A stretch of 64,000 nucleotides of DNA from Nostocoides sp. F2B08 (GTDB taxonomy: Bacteria; Actinomycetota; Actinomycetes; Actinomycetales; Dermatophilaceae). The translations under genes and the position numbers were made by a program. The notes below the pieces were generated by a model that worked only from the letters and a program-made list of their open reading frames with translations, searched no databases and had not been told where the DNA came from. This document shows, piece after piece, positions 12,271 through 23,400 of the stretch. The stretch's first letter is position 1. Every line of letters starts with the position of its first letter. The DNA is taken from contig NZ_WESE01000003.1 of assembly GCF_009184895.1 (NCBI RefSeq), forward strand, positions 124,001 to 188,000, in the 5' to 3' direction.

Positions 12271-13458
12271 TCAGTCCGGCGGTCGCCATCCGGTCCGGGA
12301 GGACCACGACAGCGCATCGGCGTGTGCGAGGGCGAACCAGGGCTCCTTGGCCGACGCATAGTCGGCGGTGCGGGTCAGCCGGCCGGACAGCTCGCGCTTG
12401 AACCGTTCGTAGGACTCGCGCGCTGTCGCATCCGCGCGCATCCAGTCCCGGAACCGCAACGCCCAGACCCACCCGTCGCTGCCGTGCTCGCGGACGTGGA
12501 TGTGGGCGACGCGCGCAGGATCGGCATTGCCGTGGACGCGCTTCGGCCACTCCTTGCCGTCCGCGCCGCTGTCCCACCAGTGACCCGGGGATCGGGGAAA
12601 GCCCGCAGCCGTCATGGCGTCGATGAACGCCGGACGATCCGCCTCGCGCAGGTCCCGGACACCGATCTGGAGGTCGATGACGTCCTTGGCGACCAGCCCG
12701 GGAACCGCGGTCGAGCCGACGTGGTCCACGCTGAGCGCGCGCTCCCCCAGCGCGCGGCGGATGCGCCCGATAAGCCGCTCCGCGTCGTGAGCCCACTGAT
12801 CCCGGGATTCGCTCAGGGCGAGACGGTCCGGCCTCCGGGAGACGACTCCCAACCGGAGGTTGGCGTCGAACGGCAGGATCCGCCCCTCCCACAGCTCGTA
12901 TGCCAGATCGTCCAAGCGCTCCCGGGACCCGCTGTTGTCGAGCACGACGTCGGCGGCCGCATACCGCTCCGCGTCGCTCGCCTGTGCCGCGATCCGGTTG
13001 CGGGCGTCCTGCTCATCCATGCCGCGGTCGTCGACGAGCCGCCGAACGCGCTCGTCCTCGGGGGTGTCGACCACGACGACGAGGTGGTAGTCGGCCGTGA
13101 GACGCTTCTCGACGAGGATCGGCATGTCGTGGACGACCACCCCGTTGCGTCTGGCGCTCGCCATGCGCGTGGCCGTGACCTCCCAGATCGCCGGGTGGGT
13201 GATGGCCTCGAGATCGGCGAGGGCACGACGGTCCTCGAACACGATCCGGCCCAGGCCTTCACGGTCCAGCGTTCCGTCGGCCTGCAGGACCTCGACGCCG
13301 AAGCGGCCGACGATGTCCCGCAGAGCGCGGGTGCCCGGCTCGACGACCTCGCGGGCGATCAGGTCGGCATCGACGACCGTCGCACCGAGGGCCTGGAACC
13401 GCTTCGCCACGGTCGACTTCCCGGATCCGATGCCACCGGTGAGACCGACCCTGAGCAT
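12271..13458 (-). CDS. coaE: Dephospho-CoA kinase CoaE fused to a GrpB (UPF0157) domain
   Basis: The N-terminal ~200 residues are dephospho-CoA kinase, which phosphorylates dephospho-CoA in the last step of CoA synthesis: P-loop GLTGGIGSGKST near residues 6-17, DADLIAREVVEPG, and the lid region RRLVDDRGMDEQDARNR. The C-terminal ~190 residues are a GrpB/UPF0157 domain with nucleotidyltransferase-like features (VDHVGSTAVPGL, KDVIDLQIGV). This fusion is known in actinobacterial CoaE; the role of the second domain is unclear. 395 residues. A TACGGT box lies 6 nt before the ATG, so coaE probably has its own leaderless promoter, past the rpsA terminator. Confidence 0.95.
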   Translation of the reverse strand: MLRVGLTGGIGSGKSTVAKRFQALGATVVDADLIAREVVEPGTRALRDIVGRFGVEVLQADGTLDREGLGRIVFEDRRALADLEAITHPAIWEVTATRMASARRNGVVVHDMPILVEKRLTADYHLVVVVDTPEDERVRRLVDDRGMDEQDARNRIAAQASDAERYAAADVVLDNSGSRERLDDLAYELWEGRILPFDANLRLGVVSRRPDRLALSESRDQWAHDAERLIGRIRRALGERALSVDHVGSTAVPGLVAKDVIDLQIGVRDLREADRPAFIDAMTAAGFPRSPGHWWDSGADGKEWPKRVHGNADPARVAHIHVREHGSDGWVWALRFRDWMRADATARESYERFKRELSGRLTRTADYASAKEPWFALAHADALSWSSRTGWRPPD

Positions 13459-13464
13459 GGCCCA

Positions 13465-13470
13465 ACCGTA
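13465..13470 (-). promoter_or_regulatory. coaE -10 box (TACGGT)
   Basis: TACGGT on the minus strand, 6 nt before the ATG at 13458. Confidence 0.45.
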
Positions 13471-13490
13471 CCCGGCCCGAAGACGAACGC

Positions 13491-13519
13491 GGGGCCGGCC
13501 CCCAATGGGAGCCGGCCCC
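13491..13519 (-). terminator. Strong hairpin downstream of rpsA
   Basis: GGGGCCGGC (13491-13499) and GCCGGCCCC (13511-13519) form a perfect 9-bp GC stem. The loop can extend pairing through CCC and GGG. There is no U-tract, as is common in high-GC genomes. It sits 22 nt after the rpsA stop and before coaE. Confidence 0.7.
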
Positions 13520-13541
13520 GAGATCGGGATGCTCGTGAACG

Positions 13542-15062
<1,521 letters not shown>

Positions 15063-15192
15063 GTAGTAGGAACTCCGTAGGGAATGAGTATCTCGAGATG
15101 GACTGGGTCTGGTGCACGTGGTCCGGTGCCCGCTCGTAGCTCATCCCGGAAGGTGAATGGGCATGAAGCAACGCACACAAACGTGCTCTGAC

Positions 15193-15221
15193 ATCGTATC
15201 GACGCTGTCACGCACGGTCAA
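15193..15221 (-). promoter_or_regulatory. rpsA promoter (TTGACC-17-TACGAT)
   Basis: On the minus strand: -35 TTGACC (15216-15221), a 17-nt spacer and -10 TACGAT (15193-15198). This is the clearest housekeeping promoter in the window. The start would be near 15186, giving a leader of about 124 nt. Confidence 0.75.
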
Positions 15222-15275
15222 AAGGTGTGGGCCGGGCCGCGACGGTGGAGGAATGGCCATCGGCCGGCGACGACG

Positions 15276-15282
15276 AGGAGGT
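15276..15282 (+). promoter_or_regulatory. Strong ribosome-binding site AGGAGGT that fixes the methyltransferase start
   Basis: AGGAGGT ends 5 nt before the GTG at 15288. This decides against in-frame upstream starts from 15225. Confidence 0.8.
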
Positions 15283-15290
15283 ATGCGGTG
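15280..15290 (+). repeat. 11-mer GGTATGCGGTG, copy 2
   Basis: Spans the space between the ribosome-binding site and the GTG start codon of the methyltransferase; its last three bases are that codon. Confidence 0.7.
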
Positions 15291-16082
15291 AGCGGCGTGG
15301 CGCGGCGGCCCACCTCGGGCGATGCGACGGCCTCGGCCAACCGTCGGTGGTGGGACTCGGAGGCATCCTCCTACTACAACGAGCACGGCCCCTTTCTCGG
15401 CGACGACCGCTTCGTGTGGGGACCGGAGGGGTGGACCGAGGCTGAGTTGGACATCCTCGAGGCGCGACCGACGCATACCGTTCTCGAGGTAGGTGCCGGC
15501 GGGGCGCAGTGCTCCCGCTGGCTGGCGGGGGAGATCGGCTGCCGGGTCGTGGCCACCGACCTGTCCGCCGGCATGCTCGGTACCGCCCGCCGGATCGACC
15601 GATCGCTCGGGCGAGCGCTCCCGCTCGCCCAGTGCGACGCGACCCGGCTCCCCTTCCCGGATGCGGTCTTCGACCGGGTCTTCACCGCATACGGCGCGGT
15701 GCCCTTCGTCGCGGACACGGCGAGGCTCATGCGGGAGATGGCCCGCGTCACCGTGCCCGGTGGACGGGTCGTCTACTCGACGTCCCATCCGTGGCGCTGG
15801 GCTTTTCCGGACGACCCCGGGGAGGCGGGCCTCACCGTGCGGCAGTCGTACTTCGACGAGCGACCCTATCTCGAGCTCGACGACGACGACCGCCCGGTCT
15901 ACGTCGAGCACCACCGAACACTCGAACACCGCGTCGCCGAGGCGGTCTCCGCCGGTCTCGTCATCGAGGCCGTCCGCGAGCTGCCCTGGAAGGACGCGAC
16001 AACGAGCACGTGGGGTGGCTGGTCGCCCTCCCGCGGGCGTCTGATCCCCGGGACGCTGGTCCTGGTGGCGCGCCGGTCGTGA
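15288..16082 (+). CDS. Class I SAM-dependent methyltransferase
   Basis: About 264 residues. The Rossmann-fold motif I (VLEVGAGGAQCSRWL) is near residue 65; motif II acidic residue in VVATDLSAGML; QCDATRLPFPDAVFDRVFTAYG covers motifs III-IV; and VPGGRVVYSTSHPW is the post-motif region. Probably a cytosolic small-molecule or lipid/polyketide-type methyltransferase of the UbiE-like group; the substrate is unknown. Divergent from rpsA and convergent with the DUF3068 gene (19-nt gap). It lies at the edge of the envelope cassette and may or may not belong to it. Confidence 0.85.
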   Translation: MSGVARRPTSGDATASANRRWWDSEASSYYNEHGPFLGDDRFVWGPEGWTEAELDILEARPTHTVLEVGAGGAQCSRWLAGEIGCRVVATDLSAGMLGTARRIDRSLGRALPLAQCDATRLPFPDAVFDRVFTAYGAVPFVADTARLMREMARVTVPGGRVVYSTSHPWRWAFPDDPGEAGLTVRQSYFDERPYLELDDDDRPVYVEHHRTLEHRVAEAVSAGLVIEAVRELPWKDATTSTWGGWSPSRGRLIPGTLVLVARRS

Positions 16083-16101
16083 CCGGCGGACGACGCTGCG
16101 A

Positions 16102-17262
16102 CTACTCGCTCAGCTCGCGGCGGGTGGTCCGGGACTCCGCCTCGGGTGCCGTGGCCTCCTCGAAGAACTGGTCCGTCCGGTCCGGGTACCGCTCCTCGTA
16201 GGTCGGCTCGACCGGCTCCTCGAAGTCGGGCTGGGCCGCGACCGGCTCCTCATGGGTCGCCTCGTCGGCGTACTCACTGTCGCCCGACGCCGAACGACCC
16301 ATGAAGGCGAGGAACGCGCCGAGGCCGACCAGCAGGAGGCCGGGGATGACGAGGTACCAGGTGAGGGGCCCGCGGAGCAGGCCGAGCAGGTTGCCCTTGG
16401 CTCCCCATTCGTCGGCGTTGGCCTGGATGGTCTCGTCGTCGAACCCGATCGTGCCGACGGTGAAGCCCACCGGCTGCTGACCGTCCGTCTGGAGCGTCTT
16501 GTCGACCTCTTCCTCACCCTTGATGACGACGCCGGTGTTCGGCTCGACCCAGAGGGTGCGGGTGTTCGCGTAGTGGAGGTCGGCGGCGACATTGCCCTCG
16601 AGACCCTCCTCGAACAGGGACGCCGGCACCTCACGGGTTGCGACGACCTCGTCGGGGATCACCTGCTGGAAGCGGTACGTCGTCGTGCCGAAGACGTCCT
16701 CCTCGTCCTGGAACTCGATGGGGAAGGCGCGACCGAGGTCGGCGTCCCACCACTGGTAGGTCTCCTTCTGGACGTTGAAGGGGAACTTGAACACCAGTCC
16801 CTCGTGCGTGGCGTCCTCGACCGCGTCCGGGTTGTCCAGGTCGCCCGTTGAGCGGTAGTCACCGCAGCAGTTCGTCGCCTCGCCGGTTCGACGGTCGATC
16901 GAGACACCCGAGTCGCTGTAGCTGAGGTCGACCCATTCGCCATCGACCTGGGCGCGAGAGACGCTCGAGCTCTGCCAGAACGCCTGAGTGTCCTCGACGC
17001 CGTACTCCTGGGCGATGCCGGGGATACCGTTCACCTCGCGGGTGTTCTGCACCGTCACGCCGGTGAGCTTGTCGATGACCGCGCCGTCCTCGCTCTCGTG
17101 CGGGTAGAGAACGCTCATGTTCTGACCGACGGACACCGACGTCGTCTCCTGGTCGAGGGGGACGATCGCCAGTCGGTCATACATGAAAGGGCGGGCCAGG
17201 AGGCCGAGGCCGATGAGCAGCGCACCCAGTGCGATGGCGACGAATCCCAGCACGCGGCGCAT
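16102..17262 (-). CDS. DUF3068 (PorA-family-like) membrane-anchored protein
   Basis: 386 residues: an N-terminal membrane helix (VLGFVAIALGALLIGLGLL), a large extracytoplasmic domain with a CCGDY pair of cysteines near residue 137, a second helix (LTWYLVIPGLLLVGLGAFLAFMG) near 310, and a disordered acidic cytoplasmic tail rich in Glu. It matches the DUF3068 family, annotated porin PorA-family in actinobacteria; function unproven. The ATG at 17262 has AAAGGTGG upstream and is preferred over the ATG at 17298, which overlaps the promoter. Divergent from the membrane protein gene at 17354. Confidence 0.82.
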   Translation of the reverse strand: MRRVLGFVAIALGALLIGLGLLARPFMYDRLAIVPLDQETTSVSVGQNMSVLYPHESEDGAVIDKLTGVTVQNTREVNGIPGIAQEYGVEDTQAFWQSSSVSRAQVDGEWVDLSYSDSGVSIDRRTGEATNCCGDYRSTGDLDNPDAVEDATHEGLVFKFPFNVQKETYQWWDADLGRAFPIEFQDEEDVFGTTTYRFQQVIPDEVVATREVPASLFEEGLEGNVAADLHYANTRTLWVEPNTGVVIKGEEEVDKTLQTDGQQPVGFTVGTIGFDDETIQANADEWGAKGNLLGLLRGPLTWYLVIPGLLLVGLGAFLAFMGRSASGDSEYADEATHEEPVAAQPDFEEPVEPTYEERYPDRTDQFFEEATAPEAESRTTRRELSE

Positions 17263-17298
17263 GCGCGGCCACCTTTCGGTCGACGGTGAGTCGCGCAC

Positions 17299-17318
17299 AG
17301 CGTACCAGCGGGTAGCCT
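17299..17318. promoter_or_regulatory. Divergent -10 boxes of the DUF3068 gene and the 616-aa membrane protein
   Basis: TACGCT on the minus strand (17299-17304) and TAGCCT on the plus strand (17313-17318) lie 9 bp apart. Both genes then have leaders of about 30 nt with purine-rich ribosome-binding sites. Confidence 0.4.
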
Positions 17319-17353
17319 GGACCGCGGTCGACTCCGGAAAACGAGGAACACGA

Positions 17354-19204
17354 GTGTCTGAACGGACCCACAGGCGTCCTGGACCCGTGCAGCGTATCCG
17401 TCGAGCGATCCCCTGGATCGGGCGCCGGGATGCCTGGGATCTGGGCGCCGCCGTGATGATCCTGGTGTTCCTGGGCGCGGTCCTGTGGCTCGTCGGAGGC
17501 GGTGGGCTCTACATCGACGACATCCGGGCTCAGGCCTACGCGGCAGACCGGTCGATGTGGCCCTTCATCGTCGAGAGCAACCAGACCCATCTCGCCTACT
17601 CGGCCCGGACCGTGGACTGGTTGCAGGCGACGTACGCTCCCCTCGAGCACTGGCCGGCCGTCGTGCTGACCCTCGTCATCGCAGGCACTCTCGGCGTCTT
17701 CCTCTGGATCGCGTGCCGGTCGCTGATCGGGCATCCCGCGGCCGCACTGGTGGGCGTGTACCTCGGCCTCTTCACGGCCACGATCGTGCCGACCCTGGCA
17801 TGGTTCCGGCAGTCCCTCACCGGGTTGGCGTCGATCACGATGACGCTGGTCGTCCTTACCCTGGCAGTCCGCTACGTCCGCGGCGGCTCACGATGGGTAC
17901 TCGCCGCGACGTGCGTCCTGCACGTGGTCGCCCTCGGGTTCTCGGAGCGTGCCCTGGTCGCACCGATCTTCCTCCTGGGCATCCTTGTCTTCCTCCGTCC
18001 GGCTGACACCAGGCCGTCCTCCCGTCGGGCGATCACGGCAGTCGTCGGCCTGGGTCTGGTCAACGTCGGCTTCCTCGTCGCCTATCTGTCCGGCGACTTC
18101 GACCGGGGGGACGGGACCCAACCCTCGGTCACGGGCTTCATCACGTCGACGGGCTACTCACTCCTCGGCAACACCGTCCCGGCGTACCTCGGCGGACCCT
18201 GGACCTGGTACGGAGACGGCAGCTACGGGTACGCCGACACCTCTGACTTCCTGATCGGGATCGCCGGGCTCGTGCTCGTCGTGCTGCTCGTGTTCGCCCT
18301 TCTGCACGATGCACGTCGCGCCGGCCGGGTGGTCGCCGCCGCAGCCTCGTTCGTCGTGCCGCTCTACGCGTTGATCTATGTCGGGCGGGTGGCCCGAGTC
18401 GATGAGGTCTCGGTCGTCGACGACCTGAGGCTGCACACGGATGCCGCGATCATCGGTGCGGTCGCGGTTGCCGCTCTCCTCTCCGTGGCCTTGGCTCATC
18501 CTGTCTTCGCGCGCCGGGGGCCTCGACTCGCACGGGCCATCGTCATGGGAGTCGTAGCCGTCATTGTCGTCAGCGGCACGGTCGCCTCGTGGTCGCGCTT
18601 CGTGGACCGGTGGCACACCAACGACTCTGACGTCTACCTCGAGTCCCTCCGCGCCGAGCTGCCGGACACCACCGGGACGATCGTGCCCGGACCGGTGCCC
18701 GAGGCCCTTGTTCCGTGGTGGGTGCAGCCGGACTTCAGCACCCAACCCCTGGTGCGCCTCATGTCCCCGCGGGCGGAAACCGTCGTCATGCGTGATCCGG
18801 CACGGGCTGTCGGCTACGACGGACACCTGGTCGACGCCCGGTTGATGGGTCTGGAGGCACTGTCGTCCTCGGAGCTGTGCGTCCTGAACATCCCCTCCGA
18901 CAAGCGCGCAGGACTCGTGCAACTGGTCGACCCGATACCGCCACGACGGCATCAACTCCTTGAGATCGGTCTCCTCGTCGGCGACACTACGCGGGTGGGT
19001 GTGGCGGTGATCGATAGCGAGGGAACGGAGACTCCGGCAAGCTTCTTCGACCCCCCGCTCCTCCACCGCGGCCCGACCCGAATCCTCGCGACGATTCCCG
19101 TCAACACAACCGTCACCGGGGTCGTGGTCACAGCCCTCGACCGCAACACGACGGGGATGTGCATCACCTCCGTGACGTCTGTCCTCGCCCGAGCGACCCT
19201 GTGA
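17354..19204 (+). CDS. Polytopic membrane protein, GT-C glycosyltransferase-like
   Basis: 616 residues, not recognised as a named family. It has about 11 membrane helices and a C-terminal extracytoplasmic domain of about 200 residues. The first loop holds a DD pair (GGGLYIDDIRAQAYA near residue 55) followed by a loop with HLAYSARTVDWLQ, the layout of GT-C polyprenyl-phosphate-sugar transferases, whose catalytic acid sits in that loop. This is an inference. The GTG at 17354 follows a GAGGA ribosome-binding site. Its stop overlaps the start of the acyltransferase gene (GTGA), so they are translationally coupled. Confidence 0.6.
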   Translation: MSERTHRRPGPVQRIRRAIPWIGRRDAWDLGAAVMILVFLGAVLWLVGGGGLYIDDIRAQAYAADRSMWPFIVESNQTHLAYSARTVDWLQATYAPLEHWPAVVLTLVIAGTLGVFLWIACRSLIGHPAAALVGVYLGLFTATIVPTLAWFRQSLTGLASITMTLVVLTLAVRYVRGGSRWVLAATCVLHVVALGFSERALVAPIFLLGILVFLRPADTRPSSRRAITAVVGLGLVNVGFLVAYLSGDFDRGDGTQPSVTGFITSTGYSLLGNTVPAYLGGPWTWYGDGSYGYADTSDFLIGIAGLVLVVLLVFALLHDARRAGRVVAAAASFVVPLYALIYVGRVARVDEVSVVDDLRLHTDAAIIGAVAVAALLSVALAHPVFARRGPRLARAIVMGVVAVIVVSGTVASWSRFVDRWHTNDSDVYLESLRAELPDTTGTIVPGPVPEALVPWWVQPDFSTQPLVRLMSPRAETVVMRDPARAVGYDGHLVDARLMGLEALSSSELCVLNIPSDKRAGLVQLVDPIPPRRHQLLEIGLLVGDTTRVGVAVIDSEGTETPASFFDPPLLHRGPTRILATIPVNTTVTGVVVTALDRNTTGMCITSVTSVLARATL

Positions 19205-20427
19205 GCGAGACCAGGACGAGTCGCTTGGAGCGGCGTCGGAGCCATCGGGCGGGATCGTCCACGCCGATGCTGCCGTCCACCCCGATGCTGCCGTCCACCC
19301 CGATGCTGCCGTCCACCCCGATGCTGCCGCATCTGCAAGAACTGGAAGCGTGGCGCGGCCTCGCCGCCTTCGCCGTTCTGCTCACCCACGCAGGCTTCCT
19401 GTCCGGAGCGACCGGTCGCGATCTCCTCCCGGGCTTCCTGTCCCGCATGGACCTCGGCGTCACGGTCTTCTTCGTCCTCAGCGGCTTCCTCCTGTACCGG
19501 CCCCACGCCAATGCGATCGCCACCGACAACCCGGCGCCGGCGACGCGTCGGTTCGTGATCCGACGGGTGGCACGAATCGTCCCCGCGTGGCTCGCCGTCC
19601 TCGTCGGAGCACTCGTCCTGGTCCCGGCGACGCGGACCGCCGGTGCCGACGTGTGGGCCGCCAACCTGCTCCAACTACAGGCCCTTCGGTTCGAGTGGGA
19701 TCTCCCTGGCCTGACGCAACTGTGGAGCCTCTCGACCGAGATCGGCTTCTACCTGTGCCTGCCACTCATCGCGCTCGGCATCCGCCGATCGGTGGGTGAC
19801 CGGGGGCCGGCAGCACATGTGCTCGCCATCGGCGGACTCATCCTCGCCGCCTGGTCGTTCCGCGTGGCGGGCTACCTCGGTCTGCTCCCTGCCGGATACG
19901 CGTGGTTGCGCACCTTCCCCGCCATGTTGGACTGGTTCGCTCTCGGGATGCTCTTGGCGGTCCTCATGGCCAACCAGCACCGGTGGCCCACCCTCGTCGA
20001 GACCATCAGGCATTCAGGCAACGCGTTTCTCGTCCTGGCGGCCGCGGTCTTCTGGATTCTGACGACCTCGATCGCCGGACCCTACACCCTCAGCCCGTCC
20101 ACCTCCTGGCAGATGACCGTGCGGCATCTTGGAGCCGCGGCTGTCGCCGCCCTCCTCATCTACCCGTCAGCCGTCGGAGCCCGGACCGTGCTCACGGCCC
20201 TGCTCCGGTCCCGCCCTCTGGGCTATTTGGGCAAGATCAGCTACGGCTTCTTTCTCTGGCACATGCCCGTCATGTTCTGGGTTCGGTCCACGCTCGGCTA
20301 CGAGCTGTTCGACGGGCACTTCTGGGTCACCGTCGTCGCCACGACCATCATCACGACCGTCATCGCGGCGGCCAGCTGGCACGTCATCGAGCGTCCCATC
20401 CTCGACGCGGCGCGCCGGCGGACGTGA
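19201..20427 (+). CDS. Acyltransferase family 3 (OafA/YrhL-like) membrane protein
   Basis: 408 residues. The core has the family's first-helix motif ELEAWRGLAAFAVLLTHA (conserved R and His) near residue 45, VFFVLSGFLLYRPHA, RRVARIVPAWL, and a final SYGFFLWHMPVMFWV and WHVIERPILD. Such proteins O-acylate sugars of envelope polysaccharides using cytoplasmic acyl donors. The first 43 residues are unusual: four copies of PMLPST-type units encoded by an 18-bp tandem repeat. The GTG start overlaps the previous gene's stop. Its last 261 bp are also open on the opposite strand as the tail of the AftD-like gene. Confidence 0.88.
   Translation: MSETRTSRLERRRSHRAGSSTPMLPSTPMLPSTPMLPSTPMLPHLQELEAWRGLAAFAVLLTHAGFLSGATGRDLLPGFLSRMDLGVTVFFVLSGFLLYRPHANAIATDNPAPATRRFVIRRVARIVPAWLAVLVGALVLVPATRTAGADVWAANLLQLQALRFEWDLPGLTQLWSLSTEIGFYLCLPLIALGIRRSVGDRGPAAHVLAIGGLILAAWSFRVAGYLGLLPAGYAWLRTFPAMLDWFALGMLLAVLMANQHRWPTLVETIRHSGNAFLVLAAAVFWILTTSIAGPYTLSPSTSWQMTVRHLGAAAVAALLIYPSAVGARTVLTALLRSRPLGYLGKISYGFFLWHMPVMFWVRSTLGYELFDGHFWVTVVATTIITTVIAAASWHVIERPILDAARRRT
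19258..19329. repeat. Four tandem copies of an 18-bp repeat
   Basis: The unit TCCACCCCGATGCTGCCG occurs at 19258, 19276, 19294 and 19312. The first copy has one change (ACG for ACC). It encodes STPMLP repeats at the acyltransferase N-terminus and keeps frame. Confidence 0.95.
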
Positions 20428-23400
20428 CGTCTTGCCCTTCGCGGGCTCGGGGTCCGGTGCCCACGGACCGAGGACGACCAGGGCGACGAAACCCATGGCG
20501 AGCAACTGCGCGACTCCGTCGCGGTTCGTCGCCATCGGGGCCGGCCAGGGAGACATCGTCGCCCAAGCGATCAGACCGGCACCGATGACACCACCGACTC
20601 GAACGACGGCGCGGTGGCTCACCGATCTCACGAGGAGCGCGGCGACCACGGTCACGACGACACCCCCGGGGCCTGAGACGAGCGCAGCCGCCACGACGAC
20701 TCCGACCAGACCGACCCACGATGACGGGTTGAGCGGCGACGGCACAGCGGTCGACCCTGTCTCGGTCGTGCGCTGAGGACGGAGGCTGAGCGCAACGAGC
20801 GTCACAGCGCAGACGAGCCCGATGACCAACGCGAGCCGGAACGCCGCCTGCGGGGCGAAGCGGAGCTCGACCGAGCCGGTCGTCCCCTCCGGGATGACCC
20901 ATCCCTGAGCCCATCCATCAGCTGTCACCGGCTCGAGCTCGACACCCCCAGCCGAGGCCACCCAGCCCGGGTTCGCGTTCTCTCGGACCACGAGCAGTGA
21001 GTCCGCCTCCGTCGTCTCGCTCAGGCTGAGGACTCGGTGCGTCGAGGTCCATCGGTCCACCTCGAGGGCGGTTCCCGGCGTCGCGAGCAAGGGACGCGTG
21101 GTCAACGTGAGAGAGCGGGGCAGGAACTCGGCCGAGGCGATCAACCGCGCTCGGACTTCGCCGGCCGCCACCGAGGCGGTCTCACAGCCGACGAGGTCCA
21201 GCGGTTCGCCGGCGATGAGCCGGCCCCGGGTTCCGCGGACCTCTGTGGGGTAGGTCTGCCCGGCGACCTGGACGATCGGACCGAAGCCGCACGGCATGAT
21301 CACCGGCTCGCTCGCCCCCAGTCCCGTGGTCGTCCACGGCTCTCCGCTGACGGTCAGCTCGCCGATGACGACCGGCATGTCGGCACCGCCGTCGGTCACC
21401 TGACTGGTGGTGCGAATCACCGTCACGGAGACCGACGAGACCCGCCGGGTCCCGAGGTCGATGAAGCCGCTTTCCGGCACTGGCAGAGTCCGCCCCGGTC
21501 CGTCGTCAAGGGATACCTCGACTCTCGTCGGTCGCCGACCGGCGGCGTCGCTGTCCACCTCGAGCCTGATTCCCGTGACCAGACGAGGCTCGTCCCACGT
21601 CACGTGGAGGACCGGGCGATCGTCGTCAGGGTCACTTGCCCAGTACGTTCCCGGATCACCGTCCAGGACGAGTTGCGGGCTCACGGAAGGTCCCTCCAGC
21701 CACTGGCTGGAGGCCTCCGCCTCGATCCCGTCCAGTCGTTTGAGCAACTCCTCGGCGGCCGATGAGGAGCGCGGGTACACCGAACCTGACAGGGTGAACT
21801 CGCTGTCCTTCGACAGTGTGAACACGCGTCGCAGATCGCCTGACTGTTCGCCGTCACGGCTCGTGGCCGGGTTGCAGGCGAGCACGCCTGAGGCCATGGC
21901 GACGCACGCGGGCCGCCGATCGAGTGGCGTCTCCATGGCGACCATGTCGACCGGAGCGCTGACCGCAGGCATGGCCGACCACGGTTCGGCCCGGGGTATC
22001 GCGTCCGCACCGATATCGAGGACTCGCACCGTGGGTCGACCATCCCGTACGTCCGCGACCGTGAGCCGGAACATCGTGCTCGGTCCGGGCGCAACAGCCA
22101 CGTCGAACGCGTACCGATCTCGCTCGACCGCCGGGTCGAAATCGGGCGGGCTCACCGGCGTGCGCACCTCCCCCTGATCCGTCCGGGTCACGACAGCCGC
22201 GATGTCCGCACCGACGGCGGCATCGATGACGACCCGCACCGTTTCCGGAAGGGTGACCGCCGACGGCCAGTCCGCCTGCACCCACTCGCCCACGGGCTCG
22301 TAGCCGGCGGACTGCCACCACGTGTCACCACTACGGTCGAAGGCCCGGGCGGCGTCGGTCGCCAGGTCTCGCGACTGACCGAACTCCGGGTTCGTCAGGG
22401 CCGACGAAGCCTCGGCCTCGACCCCCCCGACCCAGACTTTGGTGGTCTGCGACGCAGTCAGTTCGTCCGACGCGACCCAAGAAGGCACCCAGTCGTGGAC
22501 CCTCCGGGGGGCTAGGTGCGGCTCCTCCGCGGTCAGCAGGCCACCATAGTTGTCCCGGACCGCGGAGAAGGTGGCCTCCCGTCGCGGCAGGGTGTCCGTG
22601 ATCACGCCTCGTGCTGGTCCCACGGCATCGACACTCGCGACGTCGGCGGCGAACACGACCGGCACATCAGCGGGCACGGGTGAGCTGAGTCCCTCTGGCC
22701 CTCCCGACATCTCCACCGCGGCGCTCAGCGGAACGACGCTGTTCGGAGCGATCCGCGTGTCGTCGGCGAGCTCGAAGACCTCTACGGCACGCAGCGGTCG
22801 GCCCATGCCACCGTCGGCGGCGATTCCGGGGTCGAACGACCCGCCCACCGGCGGGCCGAAGGCCTGCACCGGCTCGGCGCCTGCGGTCTCCAGTGCCCGG
22901 CGGGCCACCAACGGGCGGACGCCTCCGGGGACCAGGTCGGCGCGGAGGAGAACCCGGCTGACGCCGAGCCGTGACAGGGATCTGGCCAGCTCCTCGCCGC
23001 CGTACCCGGTCGCGACCCGGGCCTCGATGTCGTTGAGGATCCGGATCGCGCTCGCCGACCCGAGCGGGACGACGTCTCGGACGATCCACGGGCTGTCGAC
23101 GAGCGCCTGCAGCGGCTCGTCGCGTGGATCCCCCCAGATGCTCGTCGCCATGTTCGATCCGGGGAGCACGAGCGTGCGTCCCTCATCGGGGTGATCGTCG
23201 AGCCACGCGGCCGCCTGGCTCCAGTAGTCCGGGAGCTGCAGATAGCGTCCCCGCTGGCTCACGCCGGTCAAGGCTGGAAACGCGGCCTGCGCCACGATGG
23301 CGAGGACGACCACCGCATACCCCAACCTGGGCCAGGGCGCCCGCACGGAGACAGCCCATCGGTGCAGCCGCGGGAGCGCGTGCGCGAGGCCCATCACCAC

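Noticed and set aside
15141-15164. Seven-codon uORF (MPIHLPG) in the rpsA leader, with ATGA coupling to a longer frame that crosses the rpsA start
   Set aside because: There is no ribosome-binding site, and the second frame is out of phase with rpsA. Short frames like this are expected by chance.
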